A DNA stretch of 64,000 bases from NCBI GenBank assembly GCA_017935905.1, contig JAGBGO010000027.1, positions 24,331-88,330 on the forward strand. The letters are read 5' to 3'. The translations under genes and the position numbers were made by a program. The notes below the pieces were generated by a model. That model saw nothing but the letters and a program-made list of their open reading frames with translations. It was not told where the DNA came from and ran no database searches. Origin of the DNA: Clostridia bacterium. Lineage in GTDB: Bacteria; Bacillota; Clostridia; UBA1212; UBA1255. Below, in pieces: positions 1 to 7,905 of the stretch; within the stretch, counting starts at the first letter, position 1; each line of letters begins with the position of its first letter.

Positions 1-871
1 TTTGTAACAATAGTCCTACGCCCACAATTTCCCCATGAAGATATTGGCAGCTTTTTTCAAAGAACATTGCCCGTGTGCCCTCGTAAAACTTATGTGCCAG
101 AGCCGTTTGATTTGAACCCCTTGCAATTCCGCTTATAACACCGGTTACGGCAATGATGTTAAAGATTATCTGCTCAACTGTATTGGTAATGTTACCTGCG
201 CGAATATCATCAATACATTTTTCGGCATCCTCAACTAATTTTTTAAAGCTTTTTACAGAAATTGTATATGCCCAGTCCAGCCCCAACGGATACTCGGTAC
301 ATTCTTCGTTAAAGCGTTGTTTTATCTCTATAAACTTAGCAAGGGAATCAAATATTCCGGAAATTAAAAGTCTGTTGGGCTGTGTGGCGATAATTTTGCT
401 ATCTGCAATCACTGCATTCACTTCATACCCGTAATGCAGACTTCCCACTGTGCGACCGTCAGGGGTATAGCGAACACTTAACGGAGTGTATGCTGCGCAG
501 GTAGCTGAGGAGGTTGGCACATTTATTACCGGCAGCTTTGCGTAATATCCAATAAGCTTTGAAAAATCCATTATAACTCCACCACCAACACCGACTATAA
601 CGTCAAGACCCTTGTTTTGGGCAAGTGTTGCCAGCCGTTGGGCATCTTCCTCATTACAACTTCTACGGTGCTCTATTATTTCATATTTATCGCAAGCAGC
701 ACCTAAACTGCCTTCTATTGCATTTTTGGTGATTGAAAGGGCTGTTTTCCCACCCACAACAATAGGGGCGGTTCCCAACCTTTTGACCTCTTCGCCCAGC
801 GCTGATATGATTCCATTCTCCTGCAAATATCTTCCGCAGCCTATTCTGAAAGATTTTTCCTTAATCGGCAT
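1..871 (-). CDS. Iron-containing alcohol dehydrogenase, glycerol (or glycerol-1-phosphate) dehydrogenase type, C-terminus cut by window edge
   Basis: The reverse strand reads open from an ATG at 871 to the window edge (about 290 residues seen), preceded by AAAGGAG. Visible family features are a glycine-rich nucleotide loop (VGVGGGVIMD), PTSSATCAAYTPLS, and the three metal ligands expected of this fold: Asp in GIFDSLAKFIE, His in ALAHKFYEG and His in HGEIVGVG. These match the GldA / sn-glycerol-1-phosphate dehydrogenase superfamily, which oxidises glycerol-like polyols or reduces dihydroxyacetone (phosphate) with NAD(P). The gene is divergent from an AraC regulator 113 bp away, which suggests control by it. 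The exact substrate cannot be read from sequence. The end of the gene lies outside the window. Confidence 0.8.
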   Translation of the reverse strand, partial: MPIKEKSFRIGCGRYLQENGIISALGEEVKRLGTAPIVVGGKTALSITKNAIEGSLGAACDKYEIIEHRRSCNEEDAQRLATLAQNKGLDVIVGVGGGVIMDFSKLIGYYAKLPVINVPTSSATCAAYTPLSVRYTPDGRTVGSLHYGYEVNAVIADSKIIATQPNRLLISGIFDSLAKFIEIKQRFNEECTEYPLGLDWAYTISVKSFKKLVEDAEKCIDDIRAGNITNTVEQIIFNIIAVTGVISGIARGSNQTALAHKFYEGTRAMFFEKSCQYLHGEIVGVGLLLQ

Positions 872-888
872 AAAATACTCCTTTCCAG

Positions 889-917
889 TTTACGTATTTT
901 AATTTTAGTGTTATAAT
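889..917 (+). promoter_or_regulatory. Promoter for the AraC-family gene
   Basis: TTTACG at 889-894 and a perfect TATAAT at 912-917 are separated by 17 bp, in the AT-rich divergent space between the dehydrogenase and the regulator. It reads toward the regulator at 985. Confidence 0.5.
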
Positions 918-984
918 TGCACCAAATCAATCAATAAAATTGCGAAAAACTTTAGAAATATTGCGGTAAATGTGAGGTGAAGGT

Positions 985-1821
985 ATGATTTACAGCGCTT
1001 ATGCAGAACAAAATGAGCAGGTGTTAGGTTTCAAGCTTGTAAGCTGCGGACACATTTTTGCTAAGCACGGAAGGGAAATTAACCGTCCTTATGGCAGAGA
1101 GGACTGGTTGTTGTTTTATGTTGTCAAAGAAAGCGAAACCTTTTATTTAAAGAATACAGTTATTGCTTCCGCCGGCGCATTCATACTTTTTGCTCCCGGT
1201 GAAAAACAGCACCATATTTACGAGGGCAATAAAACGGCGGAATTTTATTACATTCACTTTAAATGTAAAGAGCTCCCATCTGATATCTCTCTTTTGACTT
1301 CAACGGTTTATAACGCACCTTTTAATCGTCAGATATGTGATCTGTTTGATGATATTATTGAAAAGACCTTGTGTAAGCAACTCTTTTATGAAAGGCTTTG
1401 CATTTATAAAATGCTGTATCTTTTAACCTTGCTCGAGCGTAATGTTTTGTATGAGAACCGCCAAAATAAAGAAAACTTCGAGCGTATTGCCTATGTAGTT
1501 CAACATATGAATCAGCATTACGATAGCAATTTAAACTTAGAGGATTATGCCAATATGTGTACAATGAGCAAATATCATTTTATTAAGGTGTTTGAAAGCA
1601 TAGTTGGCTGCACACCCATTGAATACCGTAACAATATACGTCTGCAGCATGCCGCAGACCTGCTTTCGGAAGAAAAGCTTACGGTTGAAAAAATAAGCAA
1701 TATATTGGGTTACACCTCTGCGGCCTATTTCAGCTCGGCATTTAAACAAAAATACGGTCTTTCACCCAAACAGTATCAAAAGCAACCGTTTAGTGTTGGC
1801 TTCAAAAAAGGGGCTGTATAA
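985..1821 (+). CDS. AraC-family transcriptional regulator
   Basis: 278 residues, the normal size for a cupin-plus-AraC regulator. The N-terminal half (about 15-130) is a sugar-binding-type cupin: GRPYGREDW-like opening, a SAGAFILFAPGEKQ strand-turn and EFYYIHF. The C-terminal 100 residues hold two helix-turn-helix units; the second has the family signature region (VEKISNILGYTSAAYFSSAF then KQKYGLSPKQY). The start ATG follows GAGGTGAAGGT closely. It is divergent from the dehydrogenase at 1-871 and probably controls it in response to a small molecule (inference). Base composition is AT-richer than the genes after 3.3 kb. Confidence 0.88.
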   Translation: MIYSAYAEQNEQVLGFKLVSCGHIFAKHGREINRPYGREDWLLFYVVKESETFYLKNTVIASAGAFILFAPGEKQHHIYEGNKTAEFYYIHFKCKELPSDISLLTSTVYNAPFNRQICDLFDDIIEKTLCKQLFYERLCIYKMLYLLTLLERNVLYENRQNKENFERIAYVVQHMNQHYDSNLNLEDYANMCTMSKYHFIKVFESIVGCTPIEYRNNIRLQHAADLLSEEKLTVEKISNILGYTSAAYFSSAFKQKYGLSPKQYQKQPFSVGFKKGAV

Positions 1822-1867
1822 AACAGTCTAAAAATCCGTGGGTCTCGGATAATTTTTATGTAACGAA

Positions 1868-2147
1868 AACCACCAGTCCGGCCGGTGGTTCCAAAAACCT
1901 TTAGCTATGAGTAGAAAAAATATCCTCCTTTGTATAGAATAAAGTGGGTTTGCCAACCACGAAGGGAAAAGTATCTTGATGATATTCGAAAAGTATGCAA
2001 ATTTGAAATACAAATATGGAAACCGACTTTTTTTGGTGTAGAGGATTTTACATGGATACGGTAGAAAGCAACAAAAAAGCAATTGCAGAACGCACAGAAT
2101 CCGATATAAACAAAAAACATTTTACTTCATACCGTTTTATGCTATAA
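1868..2147 (+). mobile_element. IS200/IS605-family remnant: end hairpin plus 3' piece of tnpA
   Basis: A perfect 7-bp hairpin (AACCACC / GGTGGTT, 1868-1890) of the kind found at IS200/IS605 ends is followed about 85 bp later by a reading frame resembling the last third of TnpA. The middle of the transposase is missing, so this is an internally deleted copy, not an active element. It occupies most of the gap between the AraC gene and the next gene, and its right end carries that gene's putative promoter. Confidence 0.65.
1976..2147 (+). pseudogene. IS200-type transposase TnpA, C-terminal fragment, frameshifted
   Basis: Frame one reads LMIFEKYANLKYKYGNR and hits a stop at a run of seven T; one frame over, it resumes as FWCRGFYMDTVESNKKAIAE. 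Joined, these match the conserved TnpA tail, including the catalytic-helix region (family consensus roughly GNRHFWCRGYYVDTVGRNKKAI). After AE the sequence diverges from the family. The upstream HUH region is absent. The frameshift and the deletion make it inactive. Confidence 0.65.
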
Positions 2148-2148
2148 T
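2121..2148 (+). promoter_or_regulatory. Putative promoter at the right end of the IS remnant
   Basis: An extended -10 (TGCTATAAT, hexamer 2143-2148) lies 53 bp before the start at 2201, with a weak TTTACT 16 bp upstream. It overlaps the last codons of the tnpA fragment. Confidence 0.45.
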
Positions 2149-2200
2149 CCGCTTGTTAGACAAAATAGAGTTTTGGAATATTTTTCGAAAGGATGACCAT

Positions 2201-3262
2201 ATGAAAGTTTCCGGTTTAACCACGCCCGCATTAGTATTAGACGTCAATATCCTTAATTCCAATATCTCCGCGATGAATCGCATTCTCGAAGATAGCACTT
2301 TAAAACTCCGCCCTCATTACAAATCGCATAAATGTGCCGCGCTTGCAAAAATGCAGATCAAGAACGGCGCGATCGGTATGACTTGTGCAAAGCTGAGCGA
2401 GGCAGAAGATCTGTGCGATATCGGGGTTGAAGATATTTTAATCGCAAATCAAATTGTTGATCCCGCAAAAATTCACAAGCTTGCTGATCTGGCGAACAAT
2501 TGCCGTCTTACAGTTTGTGTAGATAACATCGACAATATAACCGCCCTTTCTGTCGCTGCCAAAAGCTGCGGCTCAATCATTCACTGTTTAGTCGAATACG
2601 ATATTGGGATGCAAAGGTGCGGCGTTCTAACAAAAGAAGATGTTTTGGCACTTGCAAAACACATTTTGAATTGTGACAATCTTGAATTTGACGGTTTACA
2701 AGCCTATGCAGGACATATTTCACACATTGAGGATATGAACATCCGCAAACAAATGACCGCAGAAAATTATAATAAATTAAGAGAACTTATTTCGTACTTA
2801 ACTGAAAACGGCGTTCCGGTTAAAACGGTTTCAGGGGGAAGCACTGGAACTTCTGAAATAAAAGCCGCCGAAGGACTTTATAACGAATTGCAAGCAGGCA
2901 GTTATTTGTTTATGGATGCAACTTACCGTTCATTATCCTTGCCGTTTAAGAATTCGCTTTTTATTCTTACCACGGTTGTTAGCCAAAGAGAAGGACTGAC
3001 GGTTGTTGATGCCGGTGTTAAGACTTGCGGAACAGACCAAGGAATGCCCGTTCTTTATAAAGGCAGTGCCGGTGAAATCGTTGCCAGCGAAGAGCATTTT
3101 CAAATTCATCATTACACAGAGAATACCAACGTTGGAGACAAGATGCTGATTGTTCCCGCCCACTGCTGCTCTACCATAAATCTTTATGACAAAATTTACT
3201 TGATAGACGGAGATCAAGTCATTGACCGAATCCCGATAACCGCAAAGGGAATCGGAAGATAA
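2201..3262 (+). CDS. D-threonine aldolase / D-serine dehydratase-like PLP enzyme (alanine racemase N-terminal fold)
   Basis: 353 residues from the ATG at 2201, which has GAAAGGA 7 bp upstream; an in-frame ATG 16 codons earlier overlaps the promoter and has no ribosome site. The N-terminal TIM barrel begins with TTPALVLD and carries the PLP lysine in RPHYKSHK. The C-terminal beta domain ends with PAHCCSTINLYD, the His-x-Cys metal pair typical of D-threonine aldolase / DSD1 proteins. Such enzymes cleave D-3-hydroxyamino acids to glycine and an aldehyde, or dehydrate D-serine. Which one applies here is not decided by sequence. It stands alone on plus, facing the acyl-CoA synthetase gene. Confidence 0.85.
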   Translation: MKVSGLTTPALVLDVNILNSNISAMNRILEDSTLKLRPHYKSHKCAALAKMQIKNGAIGMTCAKLSEAEDLCDIGVEDILIANQIVDPAKIHKLADLANNCRLTVCVDNIDNITALSVAAKSCGSIIHCLVEYDIGMQRCGVLTKEDVLALAKHILNCDNLEFDGLQAYAGHISHIEDMNIRKQMTAENYNKLRELISYLTENGVPVKTVSGGSTGTSEIKAAEGLYNELQAGSYLFMDATYRSLSLPFKNSLFILTTVVSQREGLTVVDAGVKTCGTDQGMPVLYKGSAGEIVASEEHFQIHHYTENTNVGDKMLIVPAHCCSTINLYDKIYLIDGDQVIDRIPITAKGIGR

Positions 3263-3280
3263 CTCCCCTTTCTATGAAAA

Positions 3281-3310
3281 TGGCGCATCCGCTTCATCGC
3301 AGATACGCCA
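3281..3310. terminator. Imperfect hairpin between convergent genes
   Basis: TGGCGCATCCGC and GCAGATACGCCA pair over 12 bp with two mismatches around a 6-nt loop. It lies between two converging genes, but there is no clear T-tract on either side, so a terminator role is only probable. Confidence 0.3.
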
Positions 3311-3333
3311 AATACAGCCATTTTCCCCAGACC

Positions 3334-5097
3334 TTATTTATGCTCTAACTTGTACCGCTTAATCTTATGGGTGGTAGTCTTCTCGAACTCCTCCATCCGA
3401 AGTTCCATACGCTTGATACGCTTGTAGGTAACCAACTCTTTGTTGATCTTCTTAACTTCCTCCCAAAGCATCTTCTCCATGACTTCAGTAGAAGGATCCT
3501 CAATGCCGGCCTCTTTGAAACCGTCCGGATTCGGCACGATGGTCACGCAAATATCCGTATCGGATTCCATACCGCCGTCGGCACCCCAAACAACACTTTC
3601 CTTTACAAAAGGAACCTTGTTAATCAATACTTCCAACTCTTCCGGGAAAATATTCTTACCCGTCTTGGTAACGATCAAGTTCTTAATACGGCCCGTGATA
3701 TGGAAACAACCGTTCTTGTCCATATACGCCTGGTCGCCGGTCTTAAACCAACCGTCTTCGGTAAATACAGCCTTGGTGGCTTCTTCGTTCTCATAGTAGC
3801 CAAGCATAATGTTGGGGCCTTTGGCTAAGATTTCGCCACGGCCTTCTTCATCCGGATTACCTAATTTAATGGTAACACCGGGCATTGCAGGACCCACGGA
3901 AGCATAATCGTTCTTCACTTCCTGATTTACGCAAAGAATGGGAGAACACTCGGTAAGACCGTAGCCTTGGCGAATCTTAATACCCATACGAGCCAAGTCC
4001 TTGGAAACCGAAGGGCTCATAGCCGCAGCGCCGGCAATCAGCAAACGAAGTTTGCCACCCAACGTCTTATGCACTTGAGGGAACAATTTCTTACCCGCGT
4101 CAATACCGAAGAAATTCAGCACACCGGAAAGACCCATCAAGAACTTAAAGCCAATATATTTCATCTTACTGGACTTGGCATTCTTCAAAATCTTGGCATG
4201 CACATTCTCAATAATCAAGGGAACCAACATAATAATGGTGGGTTGATACTCTTGAATATTCTTGGCAATGTAACGAAGGCCCTCGCAGAAGGATACACAA
4301 GCACCCATTCGAACGGATACCAAGAAGGTACACGTACATTCGAAAGTGTGGTGGTTGGGTAAAATGGAAAGCATAGAATCTTCGGGACCGTGATCTAAAC
4401 ACTGCACAACGCTGTTGATGTTGCTGCAAATATTCTTCTGGGAAAGCATAACGCCCTTTGCAACACCGGTAGTACCGGAAGTGAAGATCAACACCGCCAA
4501 TTTCTCCGGATCAATCACAACGGAATCAAAGCGGGTGTCGCCGCCCTCTAACAATTCTTTACCCCGGGCCAACAAAGCACTAAGTGCCGTGTGTTTCCGG
4601 GCTTCCAATTCTTCGCCCAAATCATCCATGCAAATGCGGTTGGTGATCTCGGGAATTTCATCCAAAACCTGATTCAAGCCCTTGGCGTAAATCTTATCCG
4701 AATAGAGAATACCAACGGAATGAGATGCCGTAAGAACCATTTTCACTTCGTCCGCCTTCAATTCCTTATCTACAGGAACCACAACGTGGCCGGCACAAGT
4801 TACCGCCAAATAGGAAAGACACCATTCATAACGGCTGTCGCCCATGACGGCAATGTGAGTGCGCTCCGGATACAATTCCATCAAAGCGGTTCCCAACATA
4901 CGAATTTCTTCCCAGAACTCAATAAAAGATACGTGGCGAATGGTATCGCCGTCTTGTCCTTTGATCTTTACTAAATAAGCATCCTTGGGACCTACGTGCT
5001 TCACGGTGGTCTGCACCAAATCTCTGAAGTCAACCAGCGGCGGCGCCGTTAAGTCAAAGGCTTCCCAAACTTGCTCTTTCATTTCTTTCTCTGCCAA
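3334..5097 (-). CDS. AMP-binding long-chain acyl-CoA synthetase-like protein
   Basis: 587 residues, the size of bacterial FadD15-type ligases. It has the AMP-binding signature (IFTSGTTGVAKG near residue 205), the GYGLTECSP motif near 390, the TGD hinge and GRIKN of the C-terminal lid, and a late Lys (TTHKIKRYK). The family activates fatty acids via acyl-adenylate to acyl-CoA. No signal peptide is present. It is transcribed alone from a canonical promoter at 5166-5194 and preceded by a striking set of inverted repeats. The acyl chain length and the pathway (degradation, exogenous lipid use) cannot be inferred from this context. Confidence 0.85.
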   Translation of the reverse strand: MAEKEMKEQVWEAFDLTAPPLVDFRDLVQTTVKHVGPKDAYLVKIKGQDGDTIRHVSFIEFWEEIRMLGTALMELYPERTHIAVMGDSRYEWCLSYLAVTCAGHVVVPVDKELKADEVKMVLTASHSVGILYSDKIYAKGLNQVLDEIPEITNRICMDDLGEELEARKHTALSALLARGKELLEGGDTRFDSVVIDPEKLAVLIFTSGTTGVAKGVMLSQKNICSNINSVVQCLDHGPEDSMLSILPNHHTFECTCTFLVSVRMGACVSFCEGLRYIAKNIQEYQPTIIMLVPLIIENVHAKILKNAKSSKMKYIGFKFLMGLSGVLNFFGIDAGKKLFPQVHKTLGGKLRLLIAGAAAMSPSVSKDLARMGIKIRQGYGLTECSPILCVNQEVKNDYASVGPAMPGVTIKLGNPDEEGRGEILAKGPNIMLGYYENEEATKAVFTEDGWFKTGDQAYMDKNGCFHITGRIKNLIVTKTGKNIFPEELEVLINKVPFVKESVVWGADGGMESDTDICVTIVPNPDGFKEAGIEDPSTEVMEKMLWEEVKKINKELVTYKRIKRMELRMEEFEKTTTHKIKRYKLEHK

Positions 5098-5165
5098 ATC
5101 AAGTCATCCTCTCTTGGTTTTTTCAACTACGTAAATGTTGATAGTTCAACATCTCTACAGGCGGT

Positions 5166-5194
5166 ATTATACATTTATTCCGGTTTGGTGTCAA
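5166..5194 (-). promoter_or_regulatory. Consensus promoter of the acyl-CoA synthetase gene
   Basis: On the minus strand a perfect TTGACA (5189-5194) and a perfect TATAAT (5166-5171) are separated by exactly 17 bp, about 70 bp before the start codon. Such a strong core suggests that the adjacent repeats act as repressor sites. Confidence 0.8.
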
Positions 5195-5206
5195 CAGGAA
5201 AAATCT

Positions 5207-5378
5207 TTTGGGCAATACAGCTTATTTTTACACCCTACTGCCCAAATATTTTATAAAAACACCAGTCCAGAGCCATTTTCCCGTGTTTTGAGACGTTTTT
5301 TGGGCAATAGCCAGGTAAAAAACGTCTTTATACCCAAACCTTGGGCAATAACCCTTAAAAAACAAGTTTGATGCCCAA
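5207..5378. repeat. Three inverted-repeat pairs, TTGGGCA / TGCCCAA arms, upstream of the acyl-CoA synthetase promoter
   Basis: TTGGGCA occurs at 5208-5214, 5300-5306 and 5341-5347. Its inverse TGCCCAA occurs at 5239-5245 and 5372-5378, with a one-mismatch version (TACCCAA) at 5331-5337. In every pair the arm starts are 31 bp apart. The forward arms share the extension TTGGGCAATA, while the 24-bp interiors differ. The gap between folD and the synthetase (5098-5396) holds only this and the promoter. Likely a multi-site operator for an unknown regulator; a set of RNA hairpins is the alternative. Confidence 0.7.
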
Positions 5379-5396
5379 ACCGGCATCTTTACACCT

Positions 5397-6245
5397 TTAT
5401 ACGCCCCACATCTTCTCCGCCGCCTGCACCGACTGCTCCATTAAGGTACAAATGGTCATGGGCCCTACGCCGCCGGGCACCGGCGTGTACGCAGAACACT
5501 TGGAAATACAATTTTCCAAGTCGATATCTCCCACGTTTCCGGCATTGTAACCGGCATCCACCAAAACAGCGCCTTCCTTCACCCAGTCAGCCTGCACGAA
5601 ACGGGGCTTGCCCACCGCAGCCACAACCACGTCGGCGCGTCGCACAATTTCCGGCAGATTCTCTGTTCTGGAATGGGCAATGGTCACCGTAGCATCTTCA
5701 TTCAGCAAAAGCATAGCCACAGGCTTCCCTAAAATAGGACTGCGACCGATCACCACAACCTCTTTGCCTGCAAGCTCTACGCCGTAATGTTTCAAAATTC
5801 GGATAATACCACCGGGGGTAGCACTGCGATAGCCCTCTTGTTTCATAGTTACAGCACCGAAGCTGGCCACGTTCACGCCGTCTACGTCCTTCACGGGAGC
5901 GATTGCGTTAAAGCACCGTGCTTCATCAATATGACGGGGAACGGGATGCTGGAGCAGGATACCACATACGTCAGGATCCTCATTCAACGCTTCAATCTGT
6001 GCCAGCAGTTCTTCCGTAGTCGTCTCCGCGGGCATTTCCACGCGGCGAGGTTCTAAACCAACCCGGCGGCAAGCCTTTCCCTTCATAGTAACGTACGTAA
6101 CGGAGGCCGGGTTGTCCCCCACCAAAATCGTTGCCAGAACAGGGGTTCTGCCCGTCTTCTCTACTAGCTTCTGTACGCGGACAGAAAGTTCCGCCTCAAT
6201 TTCCGTCGCCAATGCTTTTCCATTCAAAATAAGAGGTTCTGCCAT
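5397..6245 (-). CDS. folD: Bifunctional methylenetetrahydrofolate dehydrogenase / methenyltetrahydrofolate cyclohydrolase
   Basis: 282 residues, full family length. Features seen: the YVTMKGKACRRVGLE stretch with the catalytic Lys, GILLQHPVPRH, DGVN, the Rossmann-like VVVIGRSPILGKPVAMLL and the C-terminal PVPGGVGPMT signature. It interconverts methylene-THF, methenyl-THF and 10-formyl-THF in the cytosol, feeding purine and formyl-Met synthesis. It starts at an ATG preceded by GAAAGGA. It is the last gene before the repeat-rich gap and has its own probable promoter behind azlD. Confidence 0.95.
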   Translation of the reverse strand: MAEPLILNGKALATEIEAELSVRVQKLVEKTGRTPVLATILVGDNPASVTYVTMKGKACRRVGLEPRRVEMPAETTTEELLAQIEALNEDPDVCGILLQHPVPRHIDEARCFNAIAPVKDVDGVNVASFGAVTMKQEGYRSATPGGIIRILKHYGVELAGKEVVVIGRSPILGKPVAMLLLNEDATVTIAHSRTENLPEIVRRADVVVAAVGKPRFVQADWVKEGAVLVDAGYNAGNVGDIDLENCISKCSAYTPVPGGVGPMTICTLMEQSVQAAEKMWGV

Positions 6246-6283
6246 TTATCTCAAATCCTTTCTTTCGGGTAAAATACGTATAT

Positions 6284-6313
6284 ATCTTACCACATTTTAC
6301 CTTACGAGAACAA
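6284..6313 (-). promoter_or_regulatory. Possible folD promoter
   Basis: TTGTTC (6308-6313) and TAAGAT (6284-6289) on the minus strand with an 18-bp spacer, overlapping the azlD stop region. Both hexamers deviate from consensus. Confidence 0.35.
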
Positions 6314-6622
6314 CCCTAATATCAATTCCGCAATGTACACGCTTGCGCAGGCACAAAGGGCTACCGTAATCAACTTTTTACCCAGAAGCGCCAGCACAGC
6401 CGCCACTGCAAGCCCCACCACCGCTGACCAAATGCAGGAAGTGGCAAACAACATATCCGGCAGCACCATAGCCGCCAGCACCGTGTAGGGAATATAGTAC
6501 AAGAACGAACGCACGAATTGGTTCTCAATCTTCCTTCGCACAAGCACGAAGGGCAGCATACGAATCAGGTACGTAACCAGGGCCATCACGGCAATTCTGG
6601 AGAGCAAATAAGGTACCGACAT
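6302..6622 (-). CDS. azlD: AzlD-type branched-chain amino acid export subunit
   Basis: 106 residues with three to four hydrophobic helices and the family's early TYLIRMLPF. AzlD is the small membrane partner of AzlC; together they export branched-chain amino acids. The ATG lies one base after the azlC stop, and the ribosome site AGGAGGT is embedded in the last azlC codons, so translation is coupled. Confidence 0.88.
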   Translation of the reverse strand: MSVPYLLSRIAVMALVTYLIRMLPFVLVRRKIENQFVRSFLYYIPYTVLAAMVLPDMLFATSCIWSAVVGLAVAAVLALLGKKLITVALCACASVYIAELILGLFS

Positions 6623-6623
6623 C

Positions 6624-7307
6624 CTACACCTCCTTCTTGGGGAACAGCCACGCGCCCACGCAGGCCGCAGCTACCGCACACAAAATCAAAGCGAATCCGG
6701 GGGAAAGTGCCCGAATCCCCGGTGCCAAACGAACTACGCAGTGAAGGCCGGCACTAAGTCCTGCCACCCAAAAAACAGCCCGCTCTTTCTTGGCTTGGGG
6801 CAGTACGATGGCGATAAACATGGCGTAGAGGGCAGGATTGAGGGCAATTCGAACGGTTTCGGGTAAAATGCCCCCTGCAAGTGCCCCTAAAGTCGTTCCC
6901 AGTCCCCACCCGAAGGCGGAAATCAAACCAACACCATACATATAACGGTTGGAAACCGGTTTTTCCTGGGCACGGCACAGGGCGAAAATCTCGTCGGTCA
7001 TAAAGAAGGCACACAAAAGGCGGTGCCCGGTGGTCATGGACGCATCCACGTGCTGGGACAAAGAAAGGGACATCAAAGCATAACGAATATTAATAATCAA
7101 CTGAGTCAGTGCCAGTTCCCCGATGCCGGCGAAAACGGCAATTAGAGAAACCCCGGCAAGTTGCCCTGCCGAGGTTAAATTTGTTAATGACGTAAGAATT
7201 ACACTCCATACGGGAAGGGCCTTGCTGACGGCCGCAATGCCGAAGGAGAAGGATACGGACAGGTATCCTAAGAAAATGGGAATTCCATCCCGAAGTCCGC
7301 GTTTCAT
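6624..7307 (-). CDS. azlC: AzlC-type branched-chain amino acid permease
   Basis: 227 residues, predominantly hydrophobic, opening with RGLRDGIPIFLGYLSVSFSFG and containing the NIRYALMSLSLSQH and FFMTDEIFAL motifs of the AzlC family. It forms the large subunit of the export pair with AzlD directly downstream. The start codon is only 3 bp after the ppa stop, placing it in a ppa-azlC-azlD operon. Confidence 0.9.
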   Translation of the reverse strand: MKRGLRDGIPIFLGYLSVSFSFGIAAVSKALPVWSVILTSLTNLTSAGQLAGVSLIAVFAGIGELALTQLIINIRYALMSLSLSQHVDASMTTGHRLLCAFFMTDEIFALCRAQEKPVSNRYMYGVGLISAFGWGLGTTLGALAGGILPETVRIALNPALYAMFIAIVLPQAKKERAVFWVAGLSAGLHCVVRLAPGIRALSPGFALILCAVAAACVGAWLFPKKEV

Positions 7308-7310
7308 AAA

Positions 7311-7847
7311 TTACTTACAAAATACCTCAATGTAATTGGTAATACATTCCTGAATAATCCGAATGGCTTCTGCACGGTTCTGTACCTCTCCGTCTACCGC
7401 CGTTTGCTTATGCTCCAGATTCTTGTAAACGGTAAAGAAGTGAGACATTTCTTCAAACAAGTGGCTGGGAAGTTCCGAAATATCCTGGTACATATTGTAG
7501 TTGGGATCGCTGAAAGGAATAGCAATAATCTTCTCATCCCTGCGACCGCTGTCGATCATGGTGATTACCCCGATGGGATAGCAGCGAACCAACGTCATCG
7601 GCTCGATTTCTTCAGAACAAATAATCAGCACGTCCAAGGGGTCCAGGTCGTCGCCGTAGGTACGGGGGATAAAGCCGTAGTTTGCCGGATAGTGGGTGGA
7701 CGTATGTAAAATTCTGTCCAGACTCAACATACCGGTTGCCTTGTCCAGCTCGTACTTCTTCTTGCTTCCCTTGGGAATCTCAACAACTGCCACAAAATCT
7801 TCCGGATTAATCCGTTTCGGACTAATGTCATGCCAAATATTACTCAT
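7311..7847 (-). CDS. ppa: Inorganic pyrophosphatase, family I
   Basis: 178 residues, typical for soluble family I enzymes. It shows the KKKYELDK opening, YPANYGFIPRTYGDD and the metal-binding signature DDLDPLDVL, followed by MIDSGRRDEKIIAIP. It hydrolyses PPi from biosynthetic reactions in the cytosol. Its promoter overlaps the end of psd, and azlCD follow almost without gap. The pairing with azlCD has no obvious functional reason. Confidence 0.94.
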   Translation of the reverse strand: MSNIWHDISPKRINPEDFVAVVEIPKGSKKKYELDKATGMLSLDRILHTSTHYPANYGFIPRTYGDDLDPLDVLIICSEEIEPMTLVRCYPIGVITMIDSGRRDEKIIAIPFSDPNYNMYQDISELPSHLFEEMSHFFTVYKNLEHKQTAVDGEVQNRAEAIRIIQECITNYIEVFCK

Positions 7848-7876
7848 AGCAAACTCCTTTTTCTATTGTCAATAAA

Positions 7877-7905
7877 ATTATAGCACAGGCGGCGCGGTTT
7901 CGCAA
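7877..7905 (-). promoter_or_regulatory. ppa promoter overlapping the psd stop
   Basis: Minus-strand TTGCGA (7900-7905), 17 bp, then TGCTATAAT with a perfect -10 (7877-7882). It lies in the last codons of psd, about 30 bp from the ppa start, giving the ppa-azlCD group its own promoter. Confidence 0.65.

Noticed and set aside
1828..2120. Small minus-strand open frames in the gap after the AraC gene
   Set aside because: The same DNA reads as an IS200 hairpin and TnpA tail on plus; the minus frames lack ribosome sites.
5207..5378. CRISPR array
   Set aside because: Only three units, the repeats are inverted pairs with irregular unit distances (92 and 41 bp), and no cas genes are present.
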